64,000 nucleotides of DNA from Deinococcus psychrotolerans (GCF_003860465.1 NZ_CP034184.1:451056-515055), one strand, 5' to 3'; numbered from the stretch's first letter, positions 33,157 to 42,712 are shown. The notes: generated from the letters alone by a model not told the origin. Made by a program: numbers and translations.

Positions 33157-34431
33157 TCAGATTGTTCTCTCTCCCCGCACAATCAGCGCCTCCAGAAGCT
33201 GCGCCGCCTCGCGCGGGGCGTCATGGGAACGCAAGTGTGCGCTCAGCTTCTGGGCCTGCTCACGGAAACGTGCGTCTTCCAGCAGCGTCCGTACCGCTCC
33301 GCGCAGCCGCTGCGGGCTGGGGCGGTCAGTTCTGAGGTTAAGGCCCACCCCAGCGTAGGCGACGCGGGCAGCTACCTCGGCCTTATCCTCACTTTTGCCC
33401 GCCACCACGCAGGGAACGCCGCACGTCAGCGCCTGCTGCACGCCTCCGTACCCGCCATTGGTCACGTACGCCGAGACATGCGGGAGCAGCTGAAAGAAGG
33501 GGACGAAATCCGCGACCCGCACGTTTTTTGGCAGTGGGCCAAGCGCAGCTGCGTCCCGCACACCTGCTGCGATCACCAGCACGTCTTCATTCGCCAGCGC
33601 TTCCAGCGTCGGGATGATGAGCTGCCGGGGGTTGGTGGCGAGCGTTCCCTGCGTCACCAGAACCACCGGACGCTGTGAGGCCAGCACGTCCGGCCACCAG
33701 GTGGGGAGGGGCCGGGCGGGCGGTTCGGGGATCAGCGGGCCGATAAAATGCAGTTGCGGGGGCAGGTCGCTCCTGGGATACTCGAAGGCGGGTACGCTGG
33801 GTTGCAGCATCAGGGTAGGCGCAACCGCGAACTCAAAATCCCGTGAACGCACTCCGATGCGGCGGCAGACCGCTTGCAGTTCGCGTGAGATGCGGCCAAA
33901 GATCACACGCTGCGCCGCCCAGGACAGCAAGCCGTTCCGGAGCTGGCCCAGCGCCGAGGCGTCCGGAGCGAGACCCAGGCCGAAGGGGCCGGTCTCCCGG
34001 CTGGGAATGCCCAGCGGCAAGACGCCCAGCAGAGCGCAGGGAGGGCCGCCGAGTTCTTCGTGCAGCAGCGCCGCCGCGACGGTCTGATCGGCCAGCACGA
34101 GGTCATGGGGCCAGCTCCGCGCCACGTTCCGCAGGTCCTGAAGTTGCCCTTCGATCTGCCCGACGAAGATGTGCTCCATATCAAACTGAATCTGCCGCAG
34201 CCCCGCTCGCCCGTTCCGGCCTGGAAACGCGCCCTCGAAATGGGCGTCGTCATAATCGCGGGCATGGACGAAAGGCTCAAAGGCAGCGCCGCTAGCCTCC
34301 ACTGCCTGAGCGTATTTACGCCCGGTATACCAGCGCACGGCGTGCCCACGCGAGCGTAATTCGCGGACAATCGGAACCAGGGGCATGATGTGTCCAGCGA
34401 TGGGTTGTGAGGCGATCAGAATATTGGTCAG
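33157..34431 (-). CDS. MGT-type glycosyltransferase (GT1)
   Basis: The frame is 409 residues from ATG 34386, but the conserved GT-B first strand TNILIASQPIAGHIMPLVP lies upstream of it, so translation probably starts at CTG 34431 (424 residues); no ATG/GTG/TTG exists before a stop. Other motifs: PRSDLPPQLHFIGPLIP, VVLVTQGTLATNP, VRVADFVPFFQLLPHVSAYVTNGGYGGV, GVPCVVAGKSEDKAEVAARV, the GT1 sugar-nucleotide pocket. It probably glycosylates a lipid or carotenoid; the neighbouring acyltransferase-like gene supports this. Confidence 0.82.
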   Translation of the reverse strand: MTNILIASQPIAGHIMPLVPIVRELRSRGHAVRWYTGRKYAQAVEASGAAFEPFVHARDYDDAHFEGAFPGRNGRAGLRQIQFDMEHIFVGQIEGQLQDLRNVARSWPHDLVLADQTVAAALLHEELGGPPCALLGVLPLGIPSRETGPFGLGLAPDASALGQLRNGLLSWAAQRVIFGRISRELQAVCRRIGVRSRDFEFAVAPTLMLQPSVPAFEYPRSDLPPQLHFIGPLIPEPPARPLPTWWPDVLASQRPVVLVTQGTLATNPRQLIIPTLEALANEDVLVIAAGVRDAAALGPLPKNVRVADFVPFFQLLPHVSAYVTNGGYGGVQQALTCGVPCVVAGKSEDKAEVAARVAYAGVGLNLRTDRPSPQRLRGAVRTLLEDARFREQAQKLSAHLRSHDAPREAAQLLEALIVRGERTI

Positions 34432-34495
34432 GAGAGCCTCTCTAAAGGGAGTGGGTGTCTTTGGCCGTCAGCGGATAGTGTACCCGTTGACTCGG

Positions 34496-34624
34496 TCAGA
34501 CAGCTGACGCCCCGGTGGCCCACTTAAGATCGGTGGTCAACGCAGCGGTGTAAGGGTAGATGCGGATGGGCAGACCTGCAAGCTGCGTATAGCGTTCAGT
34601 CTGACCACCGGAGACATGCAGCAT
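34496..34624 (-). CDS. Possible 42-residue small protein
   Basis: ATG 34624 to TGA 34496-34498 on the minus strand: [35 protein letters not shown] and ATGASAV. Protein-like composition, just upstream of the glycosyltransferase and divergent from the aquaporin gene. It may be a real small gene or the C-terminal relic of a larger one. Weak ribosome site. Confidence 0.3.
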   Translation of the reverse strand: MLHVSGGQTERYTQLAGLPIRIYPYTAALTTDLKWATGASAV

Positions 34625-34631
34625 CCCTGCA

Positions 34632-35369
34632 ATGTCAGAATCCCACCTGGCCACGCTGCGTCGCTGGTTGGCCGAAGCCTTGGGCCTCGCCGTCTTCGTG
34701 ACCTTTAGTCTGAGTGCAGCGGTGCTGGCCCAGCTCGGCGTGCTGCCTGCCCTGGCTGCCGACGCGCTGGTGCCGGGCCTGGTGATCTTGGCGCTGGTCT
34801 ACGGTCTGAGCGATCTGTCCGGGGCGTACTTCAATCCTGTTGTGACCTTAGCTTTCGCGGTGCGTGGCAGCTTTCCGTGGGCGCGGGTGCCGGGCTACTT
34901 AATAGCGCAGTTCCTGGGAGCCTGCGGCGGGGTGTGGCTGGTGGCGGCCTGCGTACCGCTGCCCAAAGCACATGAGCTGGTCAGACCCTGGGGCGCGTTC
35001 GAGCTAGAGACGATCTGCACCGCGCTGCTGTTGCTGGTGATTCTGGCCACCGCCAAGCGCAAGGCCGAGGTCGGCTCTCAGGCGGGGTTGGTGATCGCCG
35101 GAACGCTGGGGCTGTGCTTGTTCACGGCGGGCAGCATTTCCACCATCGGCGTCAACCCCAGCCGCACGCTGGCCGCCGCTTTGTTCAGCGGCACGGTGCT
35201 GGCGGCCTGGCCACATCTGCTGGGGCCGTTTGCGGGTGGTGCGTTGGCGACAGGACTGACCTATCTGCTGCGCGGCCCGCTTAACCCGCAGGAAGCCGAA
35301 ACGGCCAACGGTAAGGCGGAGGAGGAGAACAGGCAGAAAAAGGGGAGGAGCAGTTCAGTTAAGTTTTGA
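34632..35369 (+). CDS. MIP-family aquaporin / channel
   Basis: 245 residues with six helices and two half-helix motifs. The usual NPA boxes are NPV (N68, [10 protein letters not shown]) and NPS (N175, GVNPSRTLA), i.e. both altered at the third position, as in some glycerol or metalloid channels. GSGG-type pore residues around FTAGSIST. A hydrophilic Glu/Lys-rich tail follows. Probably conducts water or small neutral solutes; the substrate cannot be told from sequence alone. Confidence 0.85.
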   Translation: MSESHLATLRRWLAEALGLAVFVTFSLSAAVLAQLGVLPALAADALVPGLVILALVYGLSDLSGAYFNPVVTLAFAVRGSFPWARVPGYLIAQFLGACGGVWLVAACVPLPKAHELVRPWGAFELETICTALLLLVILATAKRKAEVGSQAGLVIAGTLGLCLFTAGSISTIGVNPSRTLAAALFSGTVLAAWPHLLGPFAGGALATGLTYLLRGPLNPQEAETANGKAEEENRQKKGRSSSVKF

Positions 35370-35641
35370 TGTGTCAGTCGATCCGCGTAGAAGCCGTTGA
35401 TAGGGAAATTCCACGCTCACAGTTGTACCGATAGAATAGAGGCCATTTCAAGTCACCCCTGCTGATCTCGCGCCAACTCCTTTTGCCAACTTCCCCGGAC
35501 ACTCTCGCAAGAAGTCGAATAGCACACCGGATCTTCCCCTAATCCACCGTAGCCTTGTGGTGCCGACCATCAGACCGACCAAGCTTGCAAAGGGAAGAAT
35601 CATCTTTCACATCAGCTCCACTGCGCTGGCACCAGAGGCCC

Positions 35642-36358
35642 ATGTACAGAGCGGTCAACAGTCACAGAGAAACCCATTTCACCGGCTCGGAGATGGTGCG
35701 CGACATCGTGATCGGCATGAGTGACGGCCTGACCGTCCCTTTCGCACTGGCCGCCGGACTGTCGGGCGCAGTTGCCAGTGGACATGTGGTGCCGATCGCC
35801 GGGATCGCCGAGATGGCCGCTGGAAGCATTGCCATGGGCCTGGGTGGGTACCTGGCGGCCCGCAGCGAAAACGAGTCCTACATCTCGGAACGTGCCCGCG
35901 AGGAGAAGGAAATTGACGGGAAGAGAGATGCAGAGACCGGAGAGGTGCGGGCCGTGTTCCAGAAGTACGGGCTGAGCGGCGATGCACTGGAGGCGGCCAC
36001 CACCGCCATTACCAGCAACCGCACGACCTGGGTCGGTTTCATGATGAAAGAAGCACTGGGCCTAGAGGAACCGGATCCGAAACGGGCATTGAGGTCAGCC
36101 CTGACCATCGGGCTGGCGTACATCGCGGGCGGCATCATCCCGCTGACGCCTTACGCGCTCAACCTGACGCTCAGTCGAGCGCTGCTGCTGTCGGTGGTCT
36201 TGACCCTCATCGCCCTATTTGCCTTCGGAGCGCTCAAGGGCCGCTTCACGGGTTCGTCGGTGCTCAAAAGTGCCGTTCAGACCATGTTCGTGGGTGCGGT
36301 GGCTTCCGGCGCGGCCTTCCTGATCGCGAGGCTGGTGTCCGGTTCGGGCAGAGTGTAG
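35642..36358 (+). CDS. VIT1/CCC1-family Fe(II)/Mn(II) transporter
   Basis: 238 residues from ATG 35642. Family features: HFTGSEMVRDIVIGMSDGLTVPFALAAGLSGA in TM1, AEMAAGSIAMGLGGYLAARSE in TM2, a cytoplasmic acidic loop (EREE/ERAREEKEIDGK) that binds metal, and three C-terminal helices (LTIGLAYIAGGIIPLTPYAL). It probably exports Fe or Mn, important in Mn-rich Deinococcus cells. The 270 bp upstream hold no gene. Confidence 0.9.
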   Translation: MYRAVNSHRETHFTGSEMVRDIVIGMSDGLTVPFALAAGLSGAVASGHVVPIAGIAEMAAGSIAMGLGGYLAARSENESYISERAREEKEIDGKRDAETGEVRAVFQKYGLSGDALEAATTAITSNRTTWVGFMMKEALGLEEPDPKRALRSALTIGLAYIAGGIIPLTPYALNLTLSRALLLSVVLTLIALFAFGALKGRFTGSSVLKSAVQTMFVGAVASGAAFLIARLVSGSGRV

Positions 36359-36711
36359 ATCCTGCGGCTCTGGATGTATACCGCCGCCTCACTGGTGCGT
36401 CTCACAAATGGCGTTCGCCGCCTGCCAACGTCCCGCCTGCCGTGTCAGGGGCTGGCTTCCGTCGTTAAAGGCGTGCATCTGAACCTGATCCTTCGCATAA
36501 CACTGGGTCACACTCAGTCAGGCCGCGTACGAGTGCCAGAGCGATGCGGCCGAGCACTAACAATTAGTCATCCGTTCGACGCCCGGATGGGCCAGTGTAG
36601 CCGTGCCCAGACTTAGGGCCACGGAGACGGCGAGGCCCAGCGCTTCAGTCCGCCGTACCACGCTCATGTGGCGTTCGGACACGGCAGAGAGGACTTGCAT
36701 GACCTCCCGCC
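36359..36711. other. Non-coding or degraded stretch
   Basis: About 350 bp without a supportable gene. A plus-strand frame at 36374-36616 lacks protein character. Possible remnant of a mobile element near 36470-36560, not assignable. Confidence 0.35.
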
Positions 36712-37632
36712 CTAAACGTCTGCACCGTACTCGTCCAGCGTATCCCGCCAGCGGTGTTGAGGTTCAAAGCCGAGAAGCTGCCGGGCGGACTCGATGCTGA
36801 GCAGGGTCTGGAAGCCGTCCAGCGATTCACGCAGCGGCACCCCCGGAAAGACCTGCTCCATCAGCGTGCGTGAAGGCACTGGCATCACCGTATCGGCGGC
36901 AGCGATGATGAAACTGCTCGCCCCCGTCAACGGGGCACCCAAAGCCAGATGGCAGGCCAGCGCGGCATCTCGCTCGTCAATGTAGCCCCACAAATTCCAC
37001 TTACGGGCGTGCAGGGACGGCCAGGCCAGCTCCGGAAAACGGCGGTACTCGTCCGGCCCCAGGATGTTGGAAAAGCGTAGGGCCACGAAGGGAATGCCCG
37101 AATGGCGTGAGAAATCCTGCGCCATCGTCTCGGTGACCACCTTACTCAGCGCATACGACGACTCCGGATGTGGATAGTGCGCCTCGTCTACCGGGGCGTA
37201 CTGGGGCGGCACGTCGAACGGCAAGCCCAGCGTGGTTTCGCTGGACGCCCAAACCACCCGCTCCAGACCGAGCTGGGTGGCCGCCGTGAAGACGCTGTGG
37301 TTCATGGTCACGTTCTGCACAAAAGTATGGTGTGGGGCCTGAAGGTCAGGGGCAGGAATATTGGCCAGATGAATCACGCTGCCCGCCCCCTGCATGACTT
37401 CCAGCGTCTGGCCCAGATCGGTCAGATCGACCCGTAATGAAGCCTTGAGTGAACCGGGAAAATCGCCGTCTGGCTTGAGGATAGGCTGGATGTCCACGGC
37501 AATGACCTCAAAGCCGTGTTCCAGCAGATGCTTCAGAACCGCGCGTCCGGCCCGGCCTGCCGCACCGGTCAGCACCACTGGACTGGTTGGAGGTGACCCT
37601 GCTGAATGTATCTGGGTAGTCGCGTTTACCAC
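36712..37632 (-). CDS. NAD-dependent epimerase/dehydratase (extended SDR)
   Basis: 306 residues: Rossmann GAAGRAGRAV, DLTD, HLANIPAP, S in ASSETTLG, and catalytic Y-x3-K in SSYALSKVV. It binds NAD(P) and acts on a sugar nucleotide or small carbonyl. Its start overlaps the stop of the aldo/keto reductase by 7 nt, so both are one transcription unit, probably processing a common carbohydrate. Confidence 0.88.
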   Translation of the reverse strand: MVNATTQIHSAGSPPTSPVVLTGAAGRAGRAVLKHLLEHGFEVIAVDIQPILKPDGDFPGSLKASLRVDLTDLGQTLEVMQGAGSVIHLANIPAPDLQAPHHTFVQNVTMNHSVFTAATQLGLERVVWASSETTLGLPFDVPPQYAPVDEAHYPHPESSYALSKVVTETMAQDFSRHSGIPFVALRFSNILGPDEYRRFPELAWPSLHARKWNLWGYIDERDAALACHLALGAPLTGASSFIIAAADTVMPVPSRTLMEQVFPGVPLRESLDGFQTLLSIESARQLLGFEPQHRWRDTLDEYGADV

Positions 37633-38597
37633 GCGTAGGCTTCGGGGGCCTGTCCGCCGGGGCCGGGCCAGATGTCATCCAGCTTTTTGAGCGTCTCGTC
37701 GCTCAGCTTGATCTCGATGGCCTTCAGCGCCCCGTCCAGTTGCTCAGCGGTGCGCGGCCCGATGATCGGGGCGGTCACGGCTGGCTGGTGAAGTAGCCAG
37801 GCCAGCGCCACATCCGCTGGGGACTCGCTCAGTTCCTTGCACAGCGCCTCGTACTGCTCGAGTTGCGGGCGGTACTTGTCGATCTGCTTTTGCATATTCT
37901 CGCTGGCGCGGCGGCCTTCACTGGCTTTTTGCAAAGCCCCGCCCAGCAGGCCGCCGCCCAGCGGACTCCAGGGAATCAGGCCTAGCCCCAGCGCCTGACA
38001 GGCCGGGATGACTTCCAGCTCGATCATCCGTGCCGACAGGTTGTACAGGCTCTGCTCGGACACTAGGCCCATGAAGTGGCGCCGGGCGGCCAGCGTATTG
38101 GCCTGCGCGATGTTCCAGCCCGCGAAGTTGCTGCTGCCCACATACAGCACCTTGCCCTCGCGCACCAGTTGCTCCATCGCCTGCCAGATTTCTTCCCAGG
38201 GAGTGGCCCGGTGAATATGGTGCATCTGGTACAAATCGATATGGTCCGTCTTGAGGCGGCGCAGGCTATCCTCGCAGGCCTTACGGATGTGGTACGCCGA
38301 GAGTTTCTGATCGTTGGGGCCGTCGCCCATCTTCCCGTAGACCTTGGTGGCCAGCACGATGCGCTCACGGTTGCTAGGATTGTGCTCCAGCCAGCGGCCC
38401 ACGATCTGCTCGGTCACGCCCTCGCCGGGCTGGCGACCATATACGTTGGCGGTGTCGAAGAAGTTGACGCCTTTTGCCAGTGCCGCGTCCATGATCTTGT
38501 GGCTATCCTGTTCGCTGGTTTCGGGGCCAAAGTTCATCGTGCCCAGACACAGTGGGCTGACTTGCAGGCCGGTGCGGCCTAAATGACGGTAGTCCAT
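37626..38597 (-). CDS. Aldo/keto reductase
   Basis: 323 residues. AKR features: LCLGTMNFGPETSEQDS, NFFDTANVYGRQPGE (D, Y), KVYGK (catalytic K), YQMHHIH (H), SNFAGW, IPWSPLGGGLLGG and C-terminal GPRTAEQL NADPH pocket. Cytosolic NADPH-dependent carbonyl reductase. It is the upstream gene of an operon with the epimerase and has its own promoter in the 188-bp gap at 38598-38785. Confidence 0.92.
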   Translation of the reverse strand: MDYRHLGRTGLQVSPLCLGTMNFGPETSEQDSHKIMDAALAKGVNFFDTANVYGRQPGEGVTEQIVGRWLEHNPSNRERIVLATKVYGKMGDGPNDQKLSAYHIRKACEDSLRRLKTDHIDLYQMHHIHRATPWEEIWQAMEQLVREGKVLYVGSSNFAGWNIAQANTLAARRHFMGLVSEQSLYNLSARMIELEVIPACQALGLGLIPWSPLGGGLLGGALQKASEGRRASENMQKQIDKYRPQLEQYEALCKELSESPADVALAWLLHQPAVTAPIIGPRTAEQLDGALKAIEIKLSDETLKKLDDIWPGPGGQAPEAYAW

Positions 38598-38785
38598 GAT
38601 TGACGCCTCCTTGAATGCTTTATCTGCTTCCGACGCTACACCCGCAGACCTGGCGGCGTCACCCTGGGACAGTCTTCATGGTTTCAGCAGCGAGGGGTGA
38701 GTAGCTAGGCCGCTTCTGGTCAGTCCTCACTGAGTTCCTGGAGTTCCCAGCAATTAGGCTTGCCCCGTGATCAGAAGGAAAGGTT

Positions 38786-40189
38786 TCAATGATTGATTCC
38801 CCCATTCAGCGGCGGCGGCAGCAGACGCAGGCTGAGGCGGACGCGGTATAGCGCGGCATCAAACCGGCCCAGCGTGCGCCGGAAGTTGGCTGTCCGCTCC
38901 GGCCACAGGGTGCTGTTGCGCCCCCCTGCGTCCAAATAATAGCTGGTGCAGCCCCCCTTCACTCACACCGACTCGCGCAGCTTGTCTTGCAGGGCGTCAC
39001 TGTACTCGCGCTGCGCTTCTGGGGTAGGTTCCAGGCTCAGCAGGTGCGCGGCGTCCATGTACTTCAGCGTCCGTAGGATGTACCCGATTTGTGCCTCAAT
39101 GATGTACACGATGGAGTTGTGGCCCAGCGCGGTGTTCGGCCCCACCAGCAAAAAGAAGTTCGGAAATCCAGCGACTGCCGTGCCGTGCAGCGCTTCCATG
39201 TGGCTGTCCCAGGCGTCCGCGAGACGCAGGCCGCCTCTCCCGAATATCCGACGCGCCATCGGCGGCTGCGTGGCGTTGAAGCCGGTGCCGCCGATCAGCA
39301 CGTCGAAAGCGCGAACCTGGCCATCCACTGTCAGAATCTCGTCGCCGCGAATCTCGGTGATGGTCTCCGTCACCAGTTCCACATTGGGTTGCTGAATGGC
39401 CGGGTAGTCGTCGTCGCTGACCAGGATGCGTTTGCAGCCTAGACGGTAGTCAGGCGTCAGTTTGCGGCGCAGCTCCGGATCTGCTACCCGCCCCTCAAGG
39501 TGCTGGTGGCCGAACTTCTCCATCAGTGCGCCCACCCTCGGGTTGGAAAACCCCAGATGCCTCACCTCCGCGTTCAGGAACACCCGCTGACGCGCCAGGC
39601 GCTGAAACACTGGGTAACGCCGGAACAACTCGCGGCGGCGCGGCGTGATGGCCTCGTCCATGCGCGGCATCACCCAAGGCGGCGTGCGCTGAAAGACGCT
39701 CAGCTGTCCCACGAGCGGCTGAATTTCAGGAATGAACTGAATGGCCGAGGCCCCAGTGCCGATCACCGCCACCCGTTTGCCGCTCAGGTTCACAGCATGG
39801 TTCCACTGCGCGGAGTGAAAGCGTTCGCCTTCAAAATCTTCCATCCCCGGAATGTCCGGCCATTTCGGCTCGATCAGGGGGCCGTGACCGGAGATCAGGA
39901 CGCGGGTCGTGAAATCGCCCCGACTGGTGCGGATACGCCACAAACCTTCCTCTTCGTCCCAGCGGGCCTCCTCCATCTCGGTGTTGAAGCGGATGTGCGG
40001 GCGCAAGCCCTGCTCGTCGGCAGTTTTTCTGAGGTTGAAGCGGCGATTGGCGCGCAGAGCGTCTGGACGGGCTACCACGCCGACATGGGTGTGCTGCTGG
40101 CGCTGCTGACGGATCAGGGCCAGGCCTGAAAGCAGTCGGAGGCACTTCGGGGATTTCTTGGCGATCTTCGATTCACTCGACTTGGGCAA
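38786..40189 (-). pseudogene. Flavin-containing (Baeyer-Villiger-type) monooxygenase, decayed
   Basis: The open frame (38963-40189) has NADPH Rossmann GKRVAVIGTGASAIQFIPEI, FQRTPPWVMPRMD, LGCKRILVSDDDYPA and GGTGFNATQPP. The N-terminal FAD-binding GxGxxG region is missing; its place is taken by unrelated residues (MPKSSESKIAKKSPK...). A TGA at 38963-38965 lies where Trp is expected (SV-stop-VKGGCTSYYLD), and the correct frame continues to TGA 38786-38788 (GGRNSTLWPERTANFRR, RFDAALYR). Both ends are therefore damaged. Confidence 0.8.
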
Positions 40190-40226
40190 TGACGTGTTGC
40201 GCCATGACCCTGCTTAAGGTGGAGTC

Positions 40227-40745
40227 ATGATGATGATTCCAGAGGATGATCAGTTGTATCTGATCCAGAGTAAAAGCAATCTCCTGACCGGAATGGCCTT
40301 TGGGGCGTATACGTTGGTGAGCGTCTACGTGGGGCTGGAAGCCCGTGCGGCTGGGTTGGGAAGCCTCAACACGGGCTTGTGGGTGCTGAGTGGCCTGTCG
40401 GGGATCGTGAATGCCAGTTTGGCGTTGCTGCTCTTTCCGCTGGTCTTTACGTGGCTCAGTCGCCGGTTCGGGGCCGAGACGTTGCTGGCCGAGGTGCGGT
40501 CGATCAGTGCCTTGAGCTTGATGCCGGTGATTCTCGGAACGCTGCTGGGGACGCTGGGGTGGGTGCCGTTGTGGGCAGGGGTGGCGTGTGTGGCGAGTAC
40601 CACCGTCTTCGCGCATGGCCTGAGTTTGGCGAACGGCACGCGTTTCGGTGCGGCGCTCAAGCATACGTTGGCGGTCTGGGGGGTGCTGCTGGTGAGCATC
40701 GTGGTCTTGAACGGAGTGTTTCTGGCAGTGCGGACTGTGCGGTGA
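40227..40745 (+). CDS. Hypothetical membrane protein
   Basis: 172 residues; about four helices (LLTGMAFGAYTLVSVYVGL, TGLWVLSGLSGIVNASLALLLF, SALSLMPVILGTLLGTLGWVPLWAG, AVWGVLLVSIVVLNGVFLAV). It could be a Yip1-like protein but no clear motif decides. Single gene closed by the terminator at 40862. Starts at 40227, 40230 or 40233 are equivalent. Confidence 0.65.
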   Translation: MMMIPEDDQLYLIQSKSNLLTGMAFGAYTLVSVYVGLEARAAGLGSLNTGLWVLSGLSGIVNASLALLLFPLVFTWLSRRFGAETLLAEVRSISALSLMPVILGTLLGTLGWVPLWAGVACVASTTVFAHGLSLANGTRFGAALKHTLAVWGVLLVSIVVLNGVFLAVRTVR

Positions 40746-40861
40746 GTGTGCCCCTGCAAGGCAGCCGGAACGGCCCGCATCTGGTCAAGGGCTTGAGGTG
40801 CCCGCCAACGACTGCCGATTTTCTCTGAGAACCGCACCGCGAAGCTGGAACACCGTTGTGC

Positions 40862-40895
40862 AGCAGGTGGCCTGAATATCAGGCCACCTGCTTTT
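40862..40895 (+). terminator. Strong intrinsic terminator
   Basis: AGCAGGTGGCCTGA and TCAGGCCACCTGCT form a perfect 14-bp stem with a 3-nt loop, followed by TTTT. It lies 117 bp after the membrane-protein gene. Confidence 0.9.
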
Positions 40896-41031
40896 CCTGT
40901 TTTTCATCTACCTCTGTCAACTTGCCAGAACTCCGCCAGGTCATGCACTGGGCAATTCGCCGACGACCTGACCTTAAGGCGAGTGACAATTCGCCGCCCG
41001 GCAGCGTCGCCTAGCCTTTCTAGCAGTCAGA

Positions 41032-41442
41032 TCAATCAACTTCCTCGATAACTGCCGGGCCGAAGTAGCGGATCAGGGTCGCCCCGGCCCGGTGGTAGGC
41101 GTCGAGGGCGTCCTGGTAAGCGGCGCTCCGACGGTCGATCTGCAAGGTAACCAGAGACTGTCCGCTGGCCAGGGCCTCCCCATAAGTGCGCCACTCCTCA
41201 CGCTCGTCGGTCAGCGATTGAATCCAGCGCCTGAAATGACCCAGCCAGCCGTGCTCGAAACCCTCTTCGTCGAGCAGGCGCAGGCCCGCCTCGTTGGAGA
41301 ACACACTCAGGTCCGTTTCGGCTATACCTAAGGCGACCAGTTCGTTCAGTAAAGTGCGTGCAGGCTGCTCTCCAGCAGTCACACCGATGAGCTGGTTCTC
41401 CGGATAAAACGCGAAGCGGCCCCGGTTAACGTCAACGGACAT
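41032..41442 (-). CDS. Hypothetical stress-type protein
   Basis: 136 residues from ATG 41442, with GGAGG upstream; earlier in-frame residues are not convincing. ENQLIGVTAGEQPARTLLNELVALG, LSVFSNEAGLRLLDEEGFEHG, SLVTLQIDRRSAAYQDALDAYHRAGA. The pattern (a switch of GVTAG, then a helix and a D-rich C-terminus) resembles general-stress proteins, but no named family is assigned. Confidence 0.6.
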   Translation of the reverse strand: MSVDVNRGRFAFYPENQLIGVTAGEQPARTLLNELVALGIAETDLSVFSNEAGLRLLDEEGFEHGWLGHFRRWIQSLTDEREEWRTYGEALASGQSLVTLQIDRRSAAYQDALDAYHRAGATLIRYFGPAVIEEVD

Positions 41443-41542
41443 GATGATCCTCCTGTGCGGCTGAAGGAGAGAAGCCAACGACTTATCTTCAGCTTCGCCC
41501 CGAATTGGTGTGCCTCCTGGCTGAGTGAAGAGGCATACAGAC

Positions 41543-41860
41543 TCAGCCCTGCGGCAGATTGGCCAACGGACGCCAGTAGTGATTTGCAGCAGCAATGGTG
41601 GCGAATTCCAGCGCCACAGTGTGCGTGATGGCGATCAGATCGGCGGCATTGGTGGAGTAACCGGGCCGGATGGTCTCGCGTACCTTCGCGTCTGGTTGGG
41701 TAAATTTGATGATCAGTTGGGCCATCCGCACGGCCAATACCCGGCCCTCATCAGGCGTCGCGGTGATGAGGGTGTTACCGGGCACCAAGCCAGATGAACT
41801 GGTCGAAGCGGGAGCAGGCTGAGGCTGGGCGGCGGTCTGGGTCGTCTGCATGTCGGTCAT
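41543..41860 (-). CDS. Hypothetical protein
   Basis: 105 residues with a low-complexity N-terminus (TQTAAQPQPAPASTSSS) and a helical C-terminal part (GRVLAVRMAQLIIKFTQPD, ADLIAITHTVALEFATIAA). First gene after the hydrolase at 41891, 30 bp downstream of its stop, on the same strand; likely in its operon. Confidence 0.55.
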   Translation of the reverse strand: MTDMQTTQTAAQPQPAPASTSSSGLVPGNTLITATPDEGRVLAVRMAQLIIKFTQPDAKVRETIRPGYSTNAADLIAITHTVALEFATIAAANHYWRPLANLPQG

Positions 41861-41890
41861 AAACCATCTCCTTGGTCAATCGAAAGAGAA

Positions 41891-42655
41891 TTACTTGCCC
41901 TGCGAGAGCTGCTGCGCTGCACGCTCAATCACGTCGGCGACAGCCTGGGACTGGGCGATGTAGATGGTGTGCCCGCCAGGCAGTTCTGTCACGTCGGTCT
42001 TCGAGCGGGCGTACATCTTGCGCTGGATGGACGGATTGATGCTCTTGTCATCCATCGGCACGACGCCCCACGACGGCTTGCTGTTCCAAGCCGCTTGGGT
42101 CAGCGGTGTGCCCAGCGCCTTGGCGGCCACCGGAATCTGGGACGCGGCCATGAAAGCCGACTGCTCGTCGGAGAGGCCCGTGGCAAAACCCACATGAAAT
42201 TTGGCCACGTCGTAATACGAGTACCCCGAGGCGTCGGGCGGCAGGGTGCCGTTCTCCGGCGCAGGCGGCTCCGAGACCGCCCACTGCAGGGCCGATTCAC
42301 CCACGTCAGGCTGGAAGGCCGCGATATAGACCAGCCCCACAACCTTGGGATCGACACCGGCCTGGGTGATGACGGCTCCGCCGTAGGAGTGGCCCACCAG
42401 CACCACCGGGCCGTCCTGCCGGGCCAGGGCGCGGTTCACAGCAGCCACGTCGTCTTCCAGCGAGGTCAGCGGATTTTGCACCACCGTGACGGTGTAGCCG
42501 TCCGCGCTAAGGATGCGGTAGACCCCGGCCCAGCCGGAGCCGTCGGCATATGCGCCGTGAACCAGCACAACGTTCTTGACAGCTCCGGCAGGTGCAGCCA
42601 GTGCGGAGGACAGCAGGGCGCTCAGGGCAAGCGCGGCGAAACGGGAACGGTTCAT
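41891..42655 (-). CDS. Exported alpha/beta hydrolase
   Basis: 254 residues with signal peptide MNRSRFAALALSALLSSALAA. Hydrolase core: VVLVHGAYADGSGW (oxyanion), LVGHSYGGAVIT (nucleophile elbow GHSYG), and C-terminal GGHTIYIAQS catalytic His. It resembles the AB-hydrolase family of secreted esterases/haloperoxidase-like enzymes. The first of three hydrolases on this strand. Confidence 0.85.
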   Translation of the reverse strand: MNRSRFAALALSALLSSALAAPAGAVKNVVLVHGAYADGSGWAGVYRILSADGYTVTVVQNPLTSLEDDVAAVNRALARQDGPVVLVGHSYGGAVITQAGVDPKVVGLVYIAAFQPDVGESALQWAVSEPPAPENGTLPPDASGYSYYDVAKFHVGFATGLSDEQSAFMAASQIPVAAKALGTPLTQAAWNSKPSWGVVPMDDKSINPSIQRKMYARSKTDVTELPGGHTIYIAQSQAVADVIERAAQQLSQGK

Positions 42656-42712
42656 GAGTAGACCTCCTGAGTGGCGGGAACATTGATCTGGTTCGGTCGT
42701 GCGCAGTCCAGG

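Noticed and set aside
36374..36616. 80-codon plus-strand ORF after the VIT-family gene
   Set aside because: Composition and lack of ribosome site are not those of a gene; no similarity recognised.
39495..40129. Plus-strand ORFs across the monooxygenase relic
   Set aside because: Antisense shadows; the minus-strand frame has clear flavoprotein motifs.
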